Part shown: positions 36,401 to 51,126 of the stretch, one piece after another
How the letters are laid out: every line of letters begins with the position of its first letter
Numbering within the stretch: position 1 is the stretch's first letter
Assembly: GCA_943737045.1 (NCBI GenBank)
Contig: CALSFV010000654.1
Coordinates: 124,001-188,000 of the forward strand
Length of the DNA: 64,000 bases
Source of the DNA: Parapristionchus giblindavisi
Lineage: Eukaryota; Nematoda; Chromadorea; Rhabditida; Diplogasteridae
Reading direction: 5' to 3'
Notes under the pieces: model-generated
What the model saw: the letters and a program-made list of their open reading frames with translations, nothing else
Told to the model about the DNA's origin: nothing
The model's database searches: none
Translations under genes and position numbers: made by a program

Positions 36401-39400
36401 ATTATGCTTTTTTGGCAATAAAGAATTCGTGTCAAGTTAATATATTATCGAATCTTATCGTAGCATATACCACGTGAAAGAGCAAAAAATTCTGAATAAT
36501 CTACACTTCAATTCATGTCAAACTGCAATGCTGTGTTGATTCCACAATGCAAAAAGTACAAAAGTAGCTTTCACTCTGATAAGACCAAAACAATACCTGA
36601 AATGAAATATTTTCTGCTACACCCAGCGTGTCATATACCAAACGAAAGAGCAAAAAATTCTGAGTATTTTGCACGTTCCCATGTTGAACAACGGCCACTT
36701 CAGCCGAATTAACAAAATTGAATTATGCTTTTTTGGCAATAAAGAATTCGTGTCAAGTTAATATATTATCGAATCTTATCGTAGCATATACCACGTGAAA
36801 GAGCAAAAAATTCTGAATAATCTACACTTCAGTTCATGTCAAACTGTAATGCTGTGTTGATTCCACAATGCAAAAAGTACAAAAGTAGCTTTCACTCTGA
36901 TAAGACCAAAACAATACCTGAAATGAAATATTTTCTGCTACACCCAGCGTGTCATATACCAAACGAAAGAGCAAAAAATTCTGAGTATTTTGCACGTTCC
37001 CATGTTGAACAACGGCCACTTCAGCCGAATTAACAAAATTGAATTATGCTTTTTTGGCAATAAAGAATTCGTGTCAAGTTAATATATTATCGAATCTTAT
37101 CGTAGCATATACCACGTGAAAGAGCAAAAAATTCTGAATAATCTACACTTCAATTCATGTCAAACTGCAATGCTGTGTTGATTCCACAATGCAAAAAGTA
37201 CAAAAGTAGCTTTCACTCTGATAAGACCAAAACAATACCTGAAATGAAATATTTTCTGCTACACCCAGCGTGTCATATACCAAACGAAAGAGCAAAAAAT
37301 TCTGAGTATTTTGCACGTTCCCATGTTGAACAACGGCCATTTCAGCCGAATTAACAAAATTGAATTATGCTTTTTTGGCAATAAAGAATTCGTGTCAAGT
37401 TAATATATTATCGAATCTTATCGTAGCATATACCACGTGAAAGAGCAAAAAATTCTGAATAATCTACACTTCAGTTCATGTCAAACTGTAATGCTGTGTT
37501 GATTCCACAATGCAAAAAGTACAAAAGTAGCTTTCACTCTGATAAGACCAAAACAATACCAGAAATGAAATATTTTCTGCTACACCCAGCGTGTCATATA
37601 CCAAACGAAAGAGCAAAAAATTCTGAGTATTTTGCACGTTCCCATGTTGAACAACGGCCACTTCAGCCGAATTAACAAAATTGAATTATGCTTTTTTGGC
37701 AATAAAGAATTCGTGTCAAGTTAATATATTATCGAATCTTATCGTAGCATATACCACGTGAAAGAGCAAAAAATTCTGAATAATCTACACTTCAGTTCAT
37801 GTCAAACTGTAATGCTGTGTTGATTCCACAATGCAAAAAGTACAAAAGTAGCTTTCACTCTGATAAGACCAAAACAATACCTGAAATGAAATATTTTCTG
37901 CTACACCCAGCGTGTCATACACCAAACGAAAGAGCAAAAAATTCTGAGTATTTTGCACGTTCCCATGTTGAACAACGGCCACTTCAGCCGAATTAACCAA
38001 ATTGAATTATGCTTTTTTGGCAATAAAGAATTCGTGTCAAGTTAATATATTATCGAATCTTATCGTAGCATATACCACGTGAAAGAGCAAAAAATTCTGA
38101 ATAATCTACACTTCAATTCATGTCAAACTGCAATGCTGTGTTGATTCCACAATGCAAAAAGTACAAAAGTAGCTTTCACTCTGATAAGACCAAAACAATA
38201 CCTGAAATGAAATATTTTCTGCTACACCCAGCGTGTCATATACCAAACGAAAGAGCAAAAAATTCTGAGTATTTTGCACGTTCCCATGTTGAACAACGGC
38301 CACTTCAGCCGAATTAACAAAATTGAATTATGCTTTTTTGGCAATAAAGAATTCGTGTCAAGTTAATATATTATCGAATATTATCGTAGCATATACCACG
38401 TGAAAGAGCAAAAAATTCTGAATAATCTACACTTCAGTTCATGTCAAACTGTAATGCTGTGTTGATTCCACAATGCAAAAAGTACAAAAGTAGCTTTCAC
38501 TCTGATAAGACCAAAACAATACCTGAAATGAAATATTTTCTGCTACACCCAGCGTGTCATATACCAAACGAAAGAGCAAAAAATTCTGAGTATTTTGCAC
38601 GTTCCCATGTTGAACAACGGCCACTTCAGCCGAATTAACCAAATTGAATTATGCTTTTTTGGCAATAAAGAATTCGTGTCAAGTTAATATATTATCGAAT
38701 CTTATCGTAGCATATACCACGTGAAAGAGCAAAAAATTCTGAATAATCTACACTTCAATTCATGTCAAACTGCAATGCTGTGTTGATTCCACAATGCAAA
38801 AAGTACAAAAGTAGCTTTCACTCTGATAAGACCAAAACAATACCTGAAATGAAATATTTTCTGCTACACCCAGCGTGTCATATACCAAACGAAAGAGCAA
38901 AAAATTCTGAGTATTTTGCACGTTCCCATGTTGAACAACGGCCACTTCAGCCGAATTAACAAAATTGAATTATGCTTTTTTGGCAATAAAGAATTCGTGT
39001 CAAGTTAATATATTATCGAATCTTATCGTAGCATATACCACGTGAAAGAGCAAAAAATTCTGAATAATCTACACTTCAGTTCATGTCAAACTGTAATGCT
39101 GTGTTGATTCCACAATGCAAAAAGTACAAAAGTAGCTTTCACTCTGATAAGACCAAAACAATACCTGAAATGAAATATTTTCTGCTACACCCAGCGTGTC
39201 ATATACCAAACGAAAGAGCAAAAAATTCTGAGTATTTTGCACGTTCCCATGTTGAACAACGGCCACTTCAGCCGAATTAACAAAATTGAATTATGCTTTT
39301 TTGGCAATAAAGAATTCGTGTCAAGTTAATATATTATCGAATCTTATCGTAGCATATACCACGTGAAAGAGCAAAAAATTCTGAATAATCTACACTTCAA

Positions 39401-39724
39401 TTCATGTCAAACTGCAATGCTGTGTTGATTCCACAATGCAAAAAGTACAAAAGTAGCTTTCACTCTGATAAGACCAAAACAATACCTGAAATGAAATATT
39501 TTCTGCTACACCCAGCGTGTCATATACCAAACGAAAGAGCAAAAAATTCTGAGTATTTTGCACGTTCCCATGTTGAACAACGGCCACTTCAGCCGAATTA
39601 ACAAAATTGAATTATGCTTTTTTGGCAATAAAGAATTCGTGTCAAGTTAATATATTATCGAATCTTATCGTAGCATATACCACGTGAAAGAGCAAAAAAT
39701 TCTGAATAATCTACACTTCAGTTC
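30415..39724 (+). repeat. Seven-monomer higher-order repeats, 2247 bp
   Basis: The clearest pair is 34910-37156 and 37157-39403, related by an offset of 2247 bp (7 x 321). Each unit carries, in order, a CAATTCATGTC monomer with GGCCATTTC, an ATACCAGAAATG monomer, a CATACACCAAACG monomer ending TTAACCAAATTG, and so on. A related series starting at 30415 matches them at an offset of about 4495. Between them (31.4-34.9 kb) monomers with CAATTCATG and CAGTTCATG mostly alternate. Two monomers (32021 and 34268) share AAGTAGAAAAG, a stop in the plus-strand small frame. No gene is supported. Confidence 0.88.
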
Positions 39725-42700
39725 ATGTCAAACTGTAATGCTGTGTTGATTCCACAATGCAAAAAGTACAAAAGTAGCTTTCACTCTGATAAGACCAAAA
39801 CAATACCTGAAATGAAATATTTTCTGCTACACCCAGCGTGTCATATACCAAACGAAAGAGCAAAAAATTCTGAGTATTTTGCACGTTCCCATGTTGAACA
39901 ACGGCCACTTCAGCCGAATTAACAAAATTGAATTATGCTTTTTTTGGCAATAAAGAATTCGTGTCAAGTTAATATATTAACGAATCTTATCGTAGCATAT
40001 ACCACGTGAAAGAGCAAAAAATTCTGAATAATCTACACTTCAGTTCATGTCAAACTGTAATGCTGTGTTGATTCCACAATGCAAAAAGTACAAAAGTAGC
40101 TTTCACTCTGATAAGACCAAAACAATACCTGAAATGAAATATTTTCTGCTACACCCAGCGTGTCATATACCAAACGAAAGAGCAAAAAATTCTGAGTATT
40201 TTGCACGTTCCCATGTTGAACAACGGCCACTTCAGCCGAATTAACAAAATTGAATTATGCTTTTTTGGCAATAAAGAATTCGTGTCAAGTTAATATATTA
40301 TCGAATCTTATCGTAGCATATACCACGTGAAAGAGCAAAAAAATCTGAATAATCTACACTTCAGTTCATGTTAAACTGTAATGCTGTGTTGATTCCACAA
40401 TGCAAAAAGTACAAAAGTAGCTTTCACTCTGATAAGACCAAAACAATACCTGAAATGAAATATTTTCTGCTACACCCAGCGTGTCATATACCAAACGAAA
40501 GAGCAAAAAATTCTGAGTATTTTGCACGTTCCCATGTTGAACAACGGCCACTTCAGCCGAATAAACAAAATTGAATTATGCTCTTTTGGCAATAAAGAAT
40601 TCGTGTCAAGTTAATATATTATCGAATCTTATCGTAGCATATACCACGTGAAAGAGCAAAAAATTCTGAATAATCTACACTTCAGTTCATGTCAAACTGT
40701 AATGCTGTGTTGATTCCACAATGCAAAAAGTACAAAAGTAGCTTTCACTCTGACAAGACCAAAACAATACCTGAAATGAAATATTTTCTGCTACACCCAG
40801 TGTGCTATATACCAAACGAAAGAGCAAAAAATTCTGAGTATTTTGCACGTTCCCATGTTGAACAACGGCCACTTCAGCCGAATTAACAAAATTGAGTTAT
40901 GCTTTTTTGGCAAAAAAGAATTCGTGTCAAGTTAATATATTATCGAATCTTATCGTAGCATATACCACGTGAACGAGCCAAAAATTCTGAATAATCTACA
41001 CTTCAGTTCATGTCAAACTGTAATGCTGTGTTGATTCCACAATGCAAAAAGTACAAAAGTAGCTTTCACTCTGATAAGACCAAAACAATACCTGAAATGA
41101 AATATTTTCTGCTACACCCAGCGTGTCATATACCAAACGAAAGAGCAAAAAATTCTGAGTATTTTGCACGTTCCCATGTTGAACAACGGCCACTTCAGCC
41201 GAATTAACAAAATTGAATTATGCTTTTTTGGCAATAAAGAATTCGTGTCAAGTTAATATATTATCGAATCTTATCGTAGCATATACCACGTGAAAGAGCA
41301 AAAAATTCTGAATAATCTACACTTCAGTTCATGTCAAACTGTAATGCTGTGTTGATTCCACAATGCAAAAAGTACAAAAGTAGCTTTCACTCTGATAAGA
41401 CCAAAACAATACCTGAAATGAAATATGTTCTGCTACACCCAGCGTGTCATATACCAAACGAAAGAGCAAAAAATTCTGAGTATTTTGCACGTTCCCATGT
41501 TGAACAACGGCCACTTCAGCCGAATTAACAAAATTGAGTTATGCTTTTTTGGCAAAAAAGAATTCGTGTCAAGTTAATATATTATCGAATCTTATCGTAG
41601 CATATACCACGTGAACGAGCCAAAAATTCTGAATAATCTACACTTCAGTTCATGTCAAACTGTAATGCTGTGTTGATTCCACAATGCAAAAAGTACAAAA
41701 GTAGCTTTCACTCTGATAAGACCAAAACAATACCAGAAATGAAATATTTTCTGCTACACCCAGCGTGTCATATACCAAACGAAAGAGCAAAAAATTCTGA
41801 GTATTTTGCACGTTCCCATGTTGAACAACGGCCACTTCAGCCGAATTAACAAAATTGAATTATGCTTTTTTGGCAATAAAGAATTCGTGTCAAGTTAATA
41901 TATTATCGAATCTTATCGTAGCATATACCACGTGAAAGAGCAAAAAATTCTGAATAATCTACACTTCAGTTCATGTCAAACTGTAATGCTGTGTTGATTC
42001 CACAATGCAAAAAGTACAAAAGTAGCTTTCACTCTGATAAGACCAAAACAATACCAGAAATGAAATATTTTCTGCTACACCCAGCGTGTCATATACCAAA
42101 CGAAAGAGCAAAAAATTCTGAGTATTTTGCACGTTCCCATGTTGAACAACGGCCACTTCAGCCGAATTAACAAAATTGAATTATGCTTTTTTGTCAATAA
42201 AGAATTCGTGTCAAGTTAATATATTATCGAATCTTATCGTAGCATATACCACGTGAACGAGCAAAAAATTCTGAATAATCTACACTTCAGTTCATGTCAA
42301 ACTGTAATGCTGTGTTGATTCCACAATGCAAAAAGTACAAAAGTAGCTTTCACTCTGATAAGACCAAAACAATACCTGAAATGAAATATTTTCTGCTACA
42401 CCCAGCGTGTCATATACCAAACGAAAGAGCAAAAAATTCTGAGTATTTTGCACGTTCCCATGTTGAACAACGGCCACTTCAGCCGAATTAACAAAATTGA
42501 ATTATGCTTTTTGGCAATAAAGAATTCGTGTCAAGTTAATATATTATCGAATCTTATCGTAGCATATACCACGTGAAAGAGCAAAAATTCTGAATAATCT
42601 ACACTTCAGTTCATGTCAAACTGTAATGCTGTGTTGATTCCACAATGCAAAAAGTACAAAAGTAGCTTTCACTCTGATAAGACCAAAACAATACCTGAAA

Positions 42701-43255
42701 TGAAATATTTTCTGCTACACCCAGCGTGTCATATACCAAACGAAAGAGCAAAAAATTCTGAGTATTTTGCACGTTCCCATGTTGAACAACGGCCACTTCA
42801 GCCGAATTAACAAAATTGAATTATGCTTTTTTGGCAATAAAGAATTCGTGTCAAGTTAATATATTATCGAATCTTATCGTAGCATATACCACGTGAAAGA
42901 GCAAAAAAATTCTGAATAATCTACACTTCAGTTCATGTCAAACTGTAATGCTGTGTTGATTCCACAATGCAAAAAGTACAAAAGTAGCTTTCACTCTGAT
43001 AAGACCAAAACAATACCTGAAATGAAATATTTTCTGCTACACCCAGCGTGTCATATACCAAACGAAAGAGCAAAAAATTCTGAGTATTTTGCACGTTCCC
43101 ATGTTGAACAACGGCCACTTCAGCCGAATTAACCAAATTGAATTATGCTTTTTTGGCAATAAAGAATTCGTGTCAAGTTAATATATTATCGAATTCTTAT
43201 CGTAGCATATACCACGTGAAAGAGCAAAAAATTCTGAATAATCTACACTTCAGTT
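39725..43255 (+). repeat. Homogeneous satellite core, part 2
   Basis: Eleven near-identical monomers with scattered private changes lie here, including a T7 run near 39938, ATGTTAAACTG at 40367 and ATAAACAAAATTG at 40561 (loss of the small-frame stop). The GAACGAGCC variant set is at 40901-40980 and 41545-41625. Two shorter linkers appear near 42506 and 42585, making one 319-bp unit. No gene is supported. Confidence 0.88.
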
Positions 43256-45832
43256 CATGTCAAACTGTAATGCTGTGTTGATTCCACAATGCAAAAAGTA
43301 CAAAAGTAGCTTTCACTCTGATAAGACCAAAACAATACCTGAAATGAAATTTTTTTCTGCTACACCCAGCGTGTCATATACCAAACGAAAGAGCAAAAAA
43401 TTCTGAGTATTTTGCACGTTCCCATGTTGAACAACGGCCACTTCAGCCGAATTAACCAAATTGAATTATGCTTTTTTGGCAATAAAGAATTCGTGTCAAG
43501 TTAATATATTATCGAATCTTATCGTAGCATATACCACGTGAAAGAGCAAAAAATTCTGAATAATCTACACTTCAGTTCATGTCAAACTGTAATGCTGTGT
43601 TGATTCCACAATGCGAAAAGTACAAAAGTAGCTTTCACTCAGATAAGACCAAAACAATACCTGAAATGAAATTTTTTTCTGCTACACCCAGCGTGTCATA
43701 TACCAAACGAAAGAGCAAAAAATTCTGAGTATTTTGCACGTTCCCATGTTGAACAACGGCCACTTCAGCCGAATTAACAAAATTGAATTATGCTTTTTTG
43801 GCAATAAAGAATTCGTGTCAAGTTAATATATTATCGAATCTTATCGTAGCATATACCACCTGAAAGAGCAAAAAATTCTGAATAATCTACACTTCAGTTC
43901 ATGTCAAACTGTAATGCTGTGTTGATTCCACAATGCAAAAAGTACAAAAGTAGCTTTCACTCTGATAAGACCAAAACAATACCTGAAATGAAATTTTTTT
44001 CTGCTACACCCAGCGTGTCATATACCAAACGAAAGAGCAAAAAATTCTGAGTATTTTGCACGTTCCCATGTTGAACAACGGCCACTTCAGCCGAATTAAC
44101 CAAATTGAATTATGCTTTTTTGGCAATAAAGAATTCGTGTCAAGTTAATATATTATCGACTCTTATCGTAGCATATACCACGTGAACGAGCAAAAAATTC
44201 TGAATAATCTACACTTCAGTTCATGTCAAACTGTAATGCTGTGTTGATTCCACAATGCAAAAAGTACAAAAGTAGCTTTCACTCTGATAAGACCAAAACA
44301 ATACCTGAAATGAAATATTTTCTGCTACACCCAGCGTGTCATATACCGAACGAAAGAGCAAAAAATTCTGAGTATTTTGCACGTTCCCATGTTGAACAAC
44401 GGCCACTTCAGCCGAATTAACAATATTGAATTATGCTTTTTTGGCAATAAAGAATTCGTGTCAAGTTAATATATTATCGAATCTTATCGTAGCACATACC
44501 ACGTGAAAGAGCAAAAAATTCTGAATAATCTACACTTCAGTTCATGTCAAACTGTAATGCTGTGTTGATTCCACAATGCAAAAAGTACAAAAGTAGCTTT
44601 CACTCTGATAAGACCAAAACAATACCTGAAATGAAATTTTTTTCTGCTACACCCAGCGTGTCATATACCAAACGAAAGAGCAAAAAATTCTGAGTATTTT
44701 GCACGTTCCCATGTTGAACAACGGCCACTTCAGCCGAATTAACCAAATTGAATTATGCTTTTTTTGGCAATAAAGAATTCGTGTCAAGTTAATATATTAT
44801 CGAATCTTATCGTAGCATATACCACGTGAAAGAGCAAAAAATTCTGAATAATCTACACTTCAGTTCATGTCAAACTGTAATGCTGTGTTGATTCCATAAT
44901 GCAAAAAGTACAAAAGTAGCTTTCACTCAGATAAGACCAAAACAATACCTGAAATGAAATTTTTTTCTGCTACACCCAGCGTGTCATATACCAAACGAAA
45001 GAGCAAAAAATTCTGAGTATTTTGCACGTTCCCATGTTGAACAACGGCCACTTCAGCCGAATTAACAAAATTGAATTATGCTTTTTTGGCAATAAAGAAT
45101 TCGTGTCAAGTTAATATATTATCGACTCTTATCGTAGCATATACCACGTGAAAGAGCAAAAAATTCTGAATAATCTACACTTCAGTTCATGTCAAACTGT
45201 AATGCTGTGTTGATTCCACAATGCAAAAAGTACAAAAGTAGCTTTCACTCTGATAAGACCAAAACAATACCTGAAATGAAATTTTTTTCTGCTACACCCA
45301 GCGTGTCATATACCAAACGAAAGAGCAAAAAATTCTGAGTATTTTGCACGTTCCCATGTTGAACAACGGCCACTTCAGCCGAATTAACCAAATTGAATTA
45401 TGCTTTTTTGGCAATAAAGAATTCGTGTCAAGTTAATATATTATCGACTCTTATCGTAGCACATACCACGTGAAAGAGCAAAAAATTCTGAATAATCTAC
45501 ACTTCAGTTCATGTCAAACTGTAATGCTGTGTTGATTCCACAATGCAAAAAGTACAAAAGTAGCTTTCACTCTGATAAGACCAAAACAATACCTGAAATG
45601 AAATTTTTTTCTGCTACACCCAGCGTGTCATATACCAAACGAAAGAGCAAAAAATTCTGAGTATTTTGCACGTTCCCATGTTGAACAACGGCCACTTCAG
45701 CCGAATTAACCAAATTGAATTATGCTTTTTTGGCAATAAAGAATTCGTGTCAAGTTAATATATTATCGAATCTTATCGTAGCATATACCACGTGAAAGAG
45801 CAAAAAATTCTGAATAATCTACACTTCAGTTC
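43256..45832 (+). repeat. Satellite monomers with a T-run frameshift variant
   Basis: Most monomers here read GAAATTTTTTTCTGC where the rest of the array has GAAATATTTTCTGC, a base change plus one added T. The change breaks both small open frames and has nevertheless been amplified (near 43349, 43670, 43990, 44635, 44959, 45281 and 45602). A second local marker is ATCGACTCTTATCG. No gene is supported. Confidence 0.88.
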
Positions 45833-47760
45833 ATGTCAAACTGTAATGCTGTGTTGATTCCACAATGCAAAAAGTACAAAAGTAGCTTTCACTCAGATAA
45901 GACCAAAACAATACCTGAAATGAAATATTTTCTGCTACACCCAGCGTGTCATATACCAAACGAAAGAGCAAAAAATTCTGAGTATTTTGCACGTTCCCAT
46001 GTTGAACAACGGCCACTTCAGCCGAATTAACAAAATTGAATTATGCTTTTTTGGCAATAAAGAATTCGTGTCAAGTTAATATATTATCGACTCTTATCGT
46101 AGCATATACCACGTGAAAGAGCAAAAAATTCTGAATAATCTACACTTCAGTTCATGTCAAACTGTAATGCTGTGTTGATTCCACAATGCAAAAAGTACAA
46201 AAGTAGCTTTCACTCAGATAAGACCAAAACAATACCTGAAATGAAATTTTTTTCTGCTACACCCAGCGTGTCATATACCAAACGAAAGAGCAAAAAATTC
46301 TGAGTATTTTGCACGTTCCCATGTTGAACAACGGCCACTTCAGCCGAATTAACAAAATTGAATTATGCATTTTTGGCAATAAAGAATTCGTGACACGTTA
46401 ATATATTATCGAAACTTATCGTAGCATATACCACGTGAAAGAGCAAAAAATTCTGAATAATCTACACTTCAGTTCATGTCAAACTGTAAACTTGTGTTGA
46501 TTCCACAATGCAATAAGTACAAAAGTAGCTTTCACTCTGATAAGACCAAAACAATACCTGACATGAAATATTTTCTGCTACACCCAGCGTGTCATACACC
46601 AAACGAAAGAGCAAAAAATTCTGAGTATTTTGCACGTTCCCATGTTGAACAACGGCCACTTCAGCCGAATTAACCAAATTGAATTATGCTTTTTTGGCAA
46701 TAAAGAATTCGTGTCAAGTTAATATATTATCGAAACTTATCGTAGCATATACCACGTGAAAGAGCAAAAAATTCTGAATAATCTACACTTCAGTTCATGT
46801 CAAACTGTAATGCTGTGTTGATTCCACAATGCAAAAAGTACAAAAGTAGCTTTCACTCAGATAAGACCAAAACAATACCTGAAATGAAATATTTTCTGCT
46901 ACACCCAGCGTGTCATATACCAAACGAAAGAGCAAAAAATTCTGAGTATTTTGCACGTTCCCATGTTGAACAACGGCCACTTCAGCCGAATTAACAAAAT
47001 TGAATTATGCTTTTTTGGCAATAAAGAATTCGTGTCAAGTTAATATATTATCGACTCTTATCGCAGCATATACCACGTGAAAGAGCAAAAAATTCTGAAT
47101 AATCTACACTTCAGTTCATGTCAAACTGTAATGCTGTGTTGATTCCACAATGCAAAAAGTACAAAAGTAGCTTTCACTCAGATAAGACCAAAACAATACC
47201 TGAAATGAAATTTTTTTCTGCTACACCCAGCGTGTCATATACCAAACGAAAGAGCAAAAAATTCTGAGTATTTTGCACGTTCCCATGTTGAACAACGGCC
47301 ACTTCAGCCGAATTAACAAAATTGAATTATGCATTTTTGGCAATAAAGAATTCGTGACACGTTAATATATTATCGAAACTTATCGTAGCATATACCACGT
47401 GAAAGAGCAAAAAATTCTGAATAATCTACACTTCAGTTCATGTCAAACTGTAAACTTGTGTTGATTCCACAATGCAATAAGTACAAAAGTAGCTTTCACT
47501 CTGATAAGACCAAAACAATACCTGACATGAAATATTTTCTGCTACACCCAGCGTGTCATACACCAAACGAAAGAGCAAAAAATTCTGAGTATTTTGCACG
47601 TTCCCATGTTGAACAACGGCCACTTCAGCCGAATTAACCAAATTGAATTATGCTTTTTTGGCAATAAAGAATTCGTGTCAAGTTAATATATTATCGAAAC
47701 TTATCGTAGCATATACCACGTGAAAGAGCAAAAAATGCTGAATAATCTACACTTCAGTTC
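45833..47760 (+). repeat. Three-monomer higher-order repeat, 964 bp
   Basis: Monomers at 45833, 46154 and 46476 recur at 46797, 47118 and 47440, each offset by 964 bp. One monomer of the three keeps the T-run variant, and another (46476 and 47440) has CTGTAAACTTGTG, a mixture of the two main class markers. Two copies are present. No gene is supported. Confidence 0.88.
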
Positions 47761-50700
47761 ATGTCAAACGGTAAAGTTGTTTTGATTCCACAATGCAATA
47801 AGTACAAAAGTAGCTTTCACTCTGATAAGACCAAAACAATACCTGAAATGAAAAATTTTCTGCTAAACCCAGCGTGTCATATACCAAACGAAAGAGCAAA
47901 AAATTCTGAGTATTTTGCACGTTCCCATGTTGAACAACGGCCACTTCAGCCGAATTAACAAAATTGAATTATGCTTTTTTGGCAATAAAGAATTCGTGTC
48001 AAGTTAATATATTATCGAATCTTATCGTAGCATATACCACGTGAAAGAGCAAAAAATTCTGAATAATCTACACTTCAGTTCATGTCAAACTGTAATGCTG
48101 TGTTGATTCCACAATGCAAAAAGTACAAAAGTAGCTTTCACTCTGATAAGACCAAAACAATACCTGAAATGAAATATTTTCTGCTACACCCAGCGTGTCA
48201 TATACCAAACGAAAGAGCAAAAAATTCTGAGTATTTTGCACGTTCCCATGTTGAACAACGGCCACTTCAGCCGAATTAACCAAATTGAATTATGCTTTTT
48301 TGGCAATAAAGAATTCGTGTCAAGTTAATATATTATCGAATCTTATCGTAGCATATACCACGTGAAAGAGCAAAAAATTCTGAATAATCTACACTTCAAT
48401 TCATGTCAAACTGCAATGCTGTGTTGATTCCACAATGCAAAAAGTACAAAAGTAGCTTTCACTCTGATAAGACCAAAACAATACCTGAAATGAAATATTT
48501 TCTGCTACACCCAGCGTGTCATATACCAAACGAAAGAGCAAAAAATTCTGAGTATTTTGCACGTTCCCATGTTGAACAACGGCCACTTCAGCCGAATTAA
48601 CAAAATTGAATTATGCTTTTTTTTGGCAATAAAGAATTCGTGAATTCAAGTTAATATATTATCGAAACTTATCGTAGCATATACCACGTGAAAGAGCAAA
48701 AAATTTTGAATGATCTCCACTTCAGTTCATGTCAAACTGTAATGCTGTGTTGATTCCACAATGCAATAACTACAAAAGTAGCTTTCACTCTGATAAGACC
48801 AAAACAATACCTGACATGAAAACTTTTCTGCTAAACCCAGCGTGTCATATACCAAACGAAAGAACAAAAAATTCTTTGTATTTTGCACGTTCCCATGTTG
48901 AACAACGGCCACTTCAGCCGAATTAACAAAATTGAATTATGCTTTTTTGGCAATAAAGAATTCGTGTCAAGTTAATATATTATCGAATCTTATCGTAGCA
49001 TATACCACGTGAAAGAGCAAAAAATTCTGAATAATCTACACTTCAATTCATGTCAAACTGCAATGCTGTGTTGATTCCACAATGCAAAAAGTACAAAAGT
49101 AGCTTTCACTGTGATAAGACCAAAACAATACCTGAAATGAAATATTTTCTGCTACACCCAGCGTGTCATATACCAAACGAAAGAGCAAAAAATTCTGAGT
49201 ATTTTGCACGTTCCCATGTTGAACAACGGCCACTTCAGCCGAATTAACAAAATTGAATTATGCTTTTTTGGCAATAAAGAATTCGTGTCAAGTTAATATA
49301 TTATCGAATCTTATCGTAGCATATACCACGTGAAAGAGCAAAAAATTCTGAATAATCTACACTTCAGTTCATGTCAAACTGTAATGCTGTGTTGATTCCA
49401 CAATGCAAAAAGTACAAAAGTAGCTTTCACTCTGATAAGACCAAAACAATACCTGAAATGAAATATTTTCTGCTACACCCAGCGTGTCATATACCAAACG
49501 AAAGAGCAAAAAATTCTGAGTATTTTGCACGTTCCCATGTTGAACAACGGCCACTTCAGCCGAATTAACAAAATTGAATTATGCATTTTTGGCAATAAAG
49601 AATTCGTGTCAAGTTAATATATTATCGAAACTTATCGTAGCATATACCACGTGAAAGAGCAAAAAATTCTGAATAATCTACACCTCAGTTCATGTCAAAC
49701 GGTAAACTTGTTTTGATTCCACAATGCAATAAGTACAAAAGTAGCTTTCACTCTGATAAGACCAAAACAATACCTGAAATGAAAAATTTTCTGCTAAACC
49801 CAACGTGTCATATACCAAACGAAAGAGCAAAAAATTCTGAGTATTTTGCACGTTCCCATGTTGAACAACGGCCACTTCAGCCGAATTAACAAAATTGAAT
49901 TATGCATTTTTGGCAATTAAGAATCCGTGACACGTTAATATATTATCGAAACTTATCGTAGCATATACCACGTGAAAGAGCAAAAAATTCTGAATAATCT
50001 ACACTTCAGTTCATGTCAAACGGTAAACTTGTTTTGATTCCACAATGCAATAAGTACAAAGTAGCTTTCACTTTGATAAGACCAAAACAATACCTGAAAT
50101 GAAAAATTTTCTGCTAAACCCAGCGTGTCATATACCAAACGAAAGAGCAAAAAATTCTGAGTATTTTGCACGTTCCCATGTTGAACAACGGCCACTTCAG
50201 CCGAATTAACAAAATTGAATTATGCATTTTTGGCAATAAAGAATTCGTGAATTCAAGTTAATATATTATCGAAACTTATCGTAGCATATACCACGTGAAA
50301 GAGCAAAAAATTTTGAATGATCTCCACTTCAGTTCATGTCAAACTGTAATGCTGTGTTGATTCCACAATGCAATAACTACAAAAGTAGCTTTCACTCTGA
50401 TAAGACCAAAACAATACCTGACATGAAAACTTTTCTGCTAAACCCAGCGTGTCATATACCAAACGAAAGAACAAAAAATTCTTTGTATTTTGCACGTTCC
50501 CATGTTGAACAACGGCCACTTCAGCCGAATTAACAAAATTGAATTATGCTTTTTTGGCAATAAAGAATTCGTGTCAAGTTAATATATTATCGAATCTTAT
50601 CGTAGCATATACCACGTGAAAGAGCAAAAAATTCTGAATAATCTACACTTCAGTTCATGTCAAACTGTAATGCTGTGTTGATTCCACAATGCAAAAAGTA

Positions 50701-50977
50701 CAAAAGTAGCTTTCACTCTGATAAGACCAAAACAATACCTGAAATGAAATATTTTCTGCTACACCCAGCGTGTCATATACCAAACGAAAGAGCAAAAAAT
50801 TCTGAGTATCTTGCACGTTCCCATGTTGAACAACGGCCACTTCAGCCGAATTAACAAAATTGAATTATGCATTTTTGGCAATAAAGAATTCGTGACACGT
50901 TAATATATTATCGAAACTTATCGTAGCATATACCACGTGAAAGAGCAAAAAATTCTGAATAATCTACACTTCAGTTC
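47761..50977 (+). repeat. Mixed satellite monomers left of the second insertion block
   Basis: About ten monomers of several classes lie here. The monomer at 48729 (AATAACTAC class with GAAAGAACAAAAAATTC) recurs at 50336, offset 1607 bp. An enlarged T-run (T8) precedes 48729. GAATCCGTG at 49921 is one of the rare losses of the EcoRI-type site, and CACCTCAGTTC at 49681 and CCCAACGTGTC at 49799 are private changes. No gene is supported. Confidence 0.85.
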
Positions 50978-51126
50978 ATGTCAAACTGTAATGCTGTGTT
51001 GATTCCACAATGCAAAAAGTACAAAAGTAGCTTTCACTCTGATAAGACCAAAACAATACCTGAAATGAAATATTTTCTGCTACACCCAGCGTGTCATATA
51101 CCAAACGAAAGAGCAAAAAATTCTGA

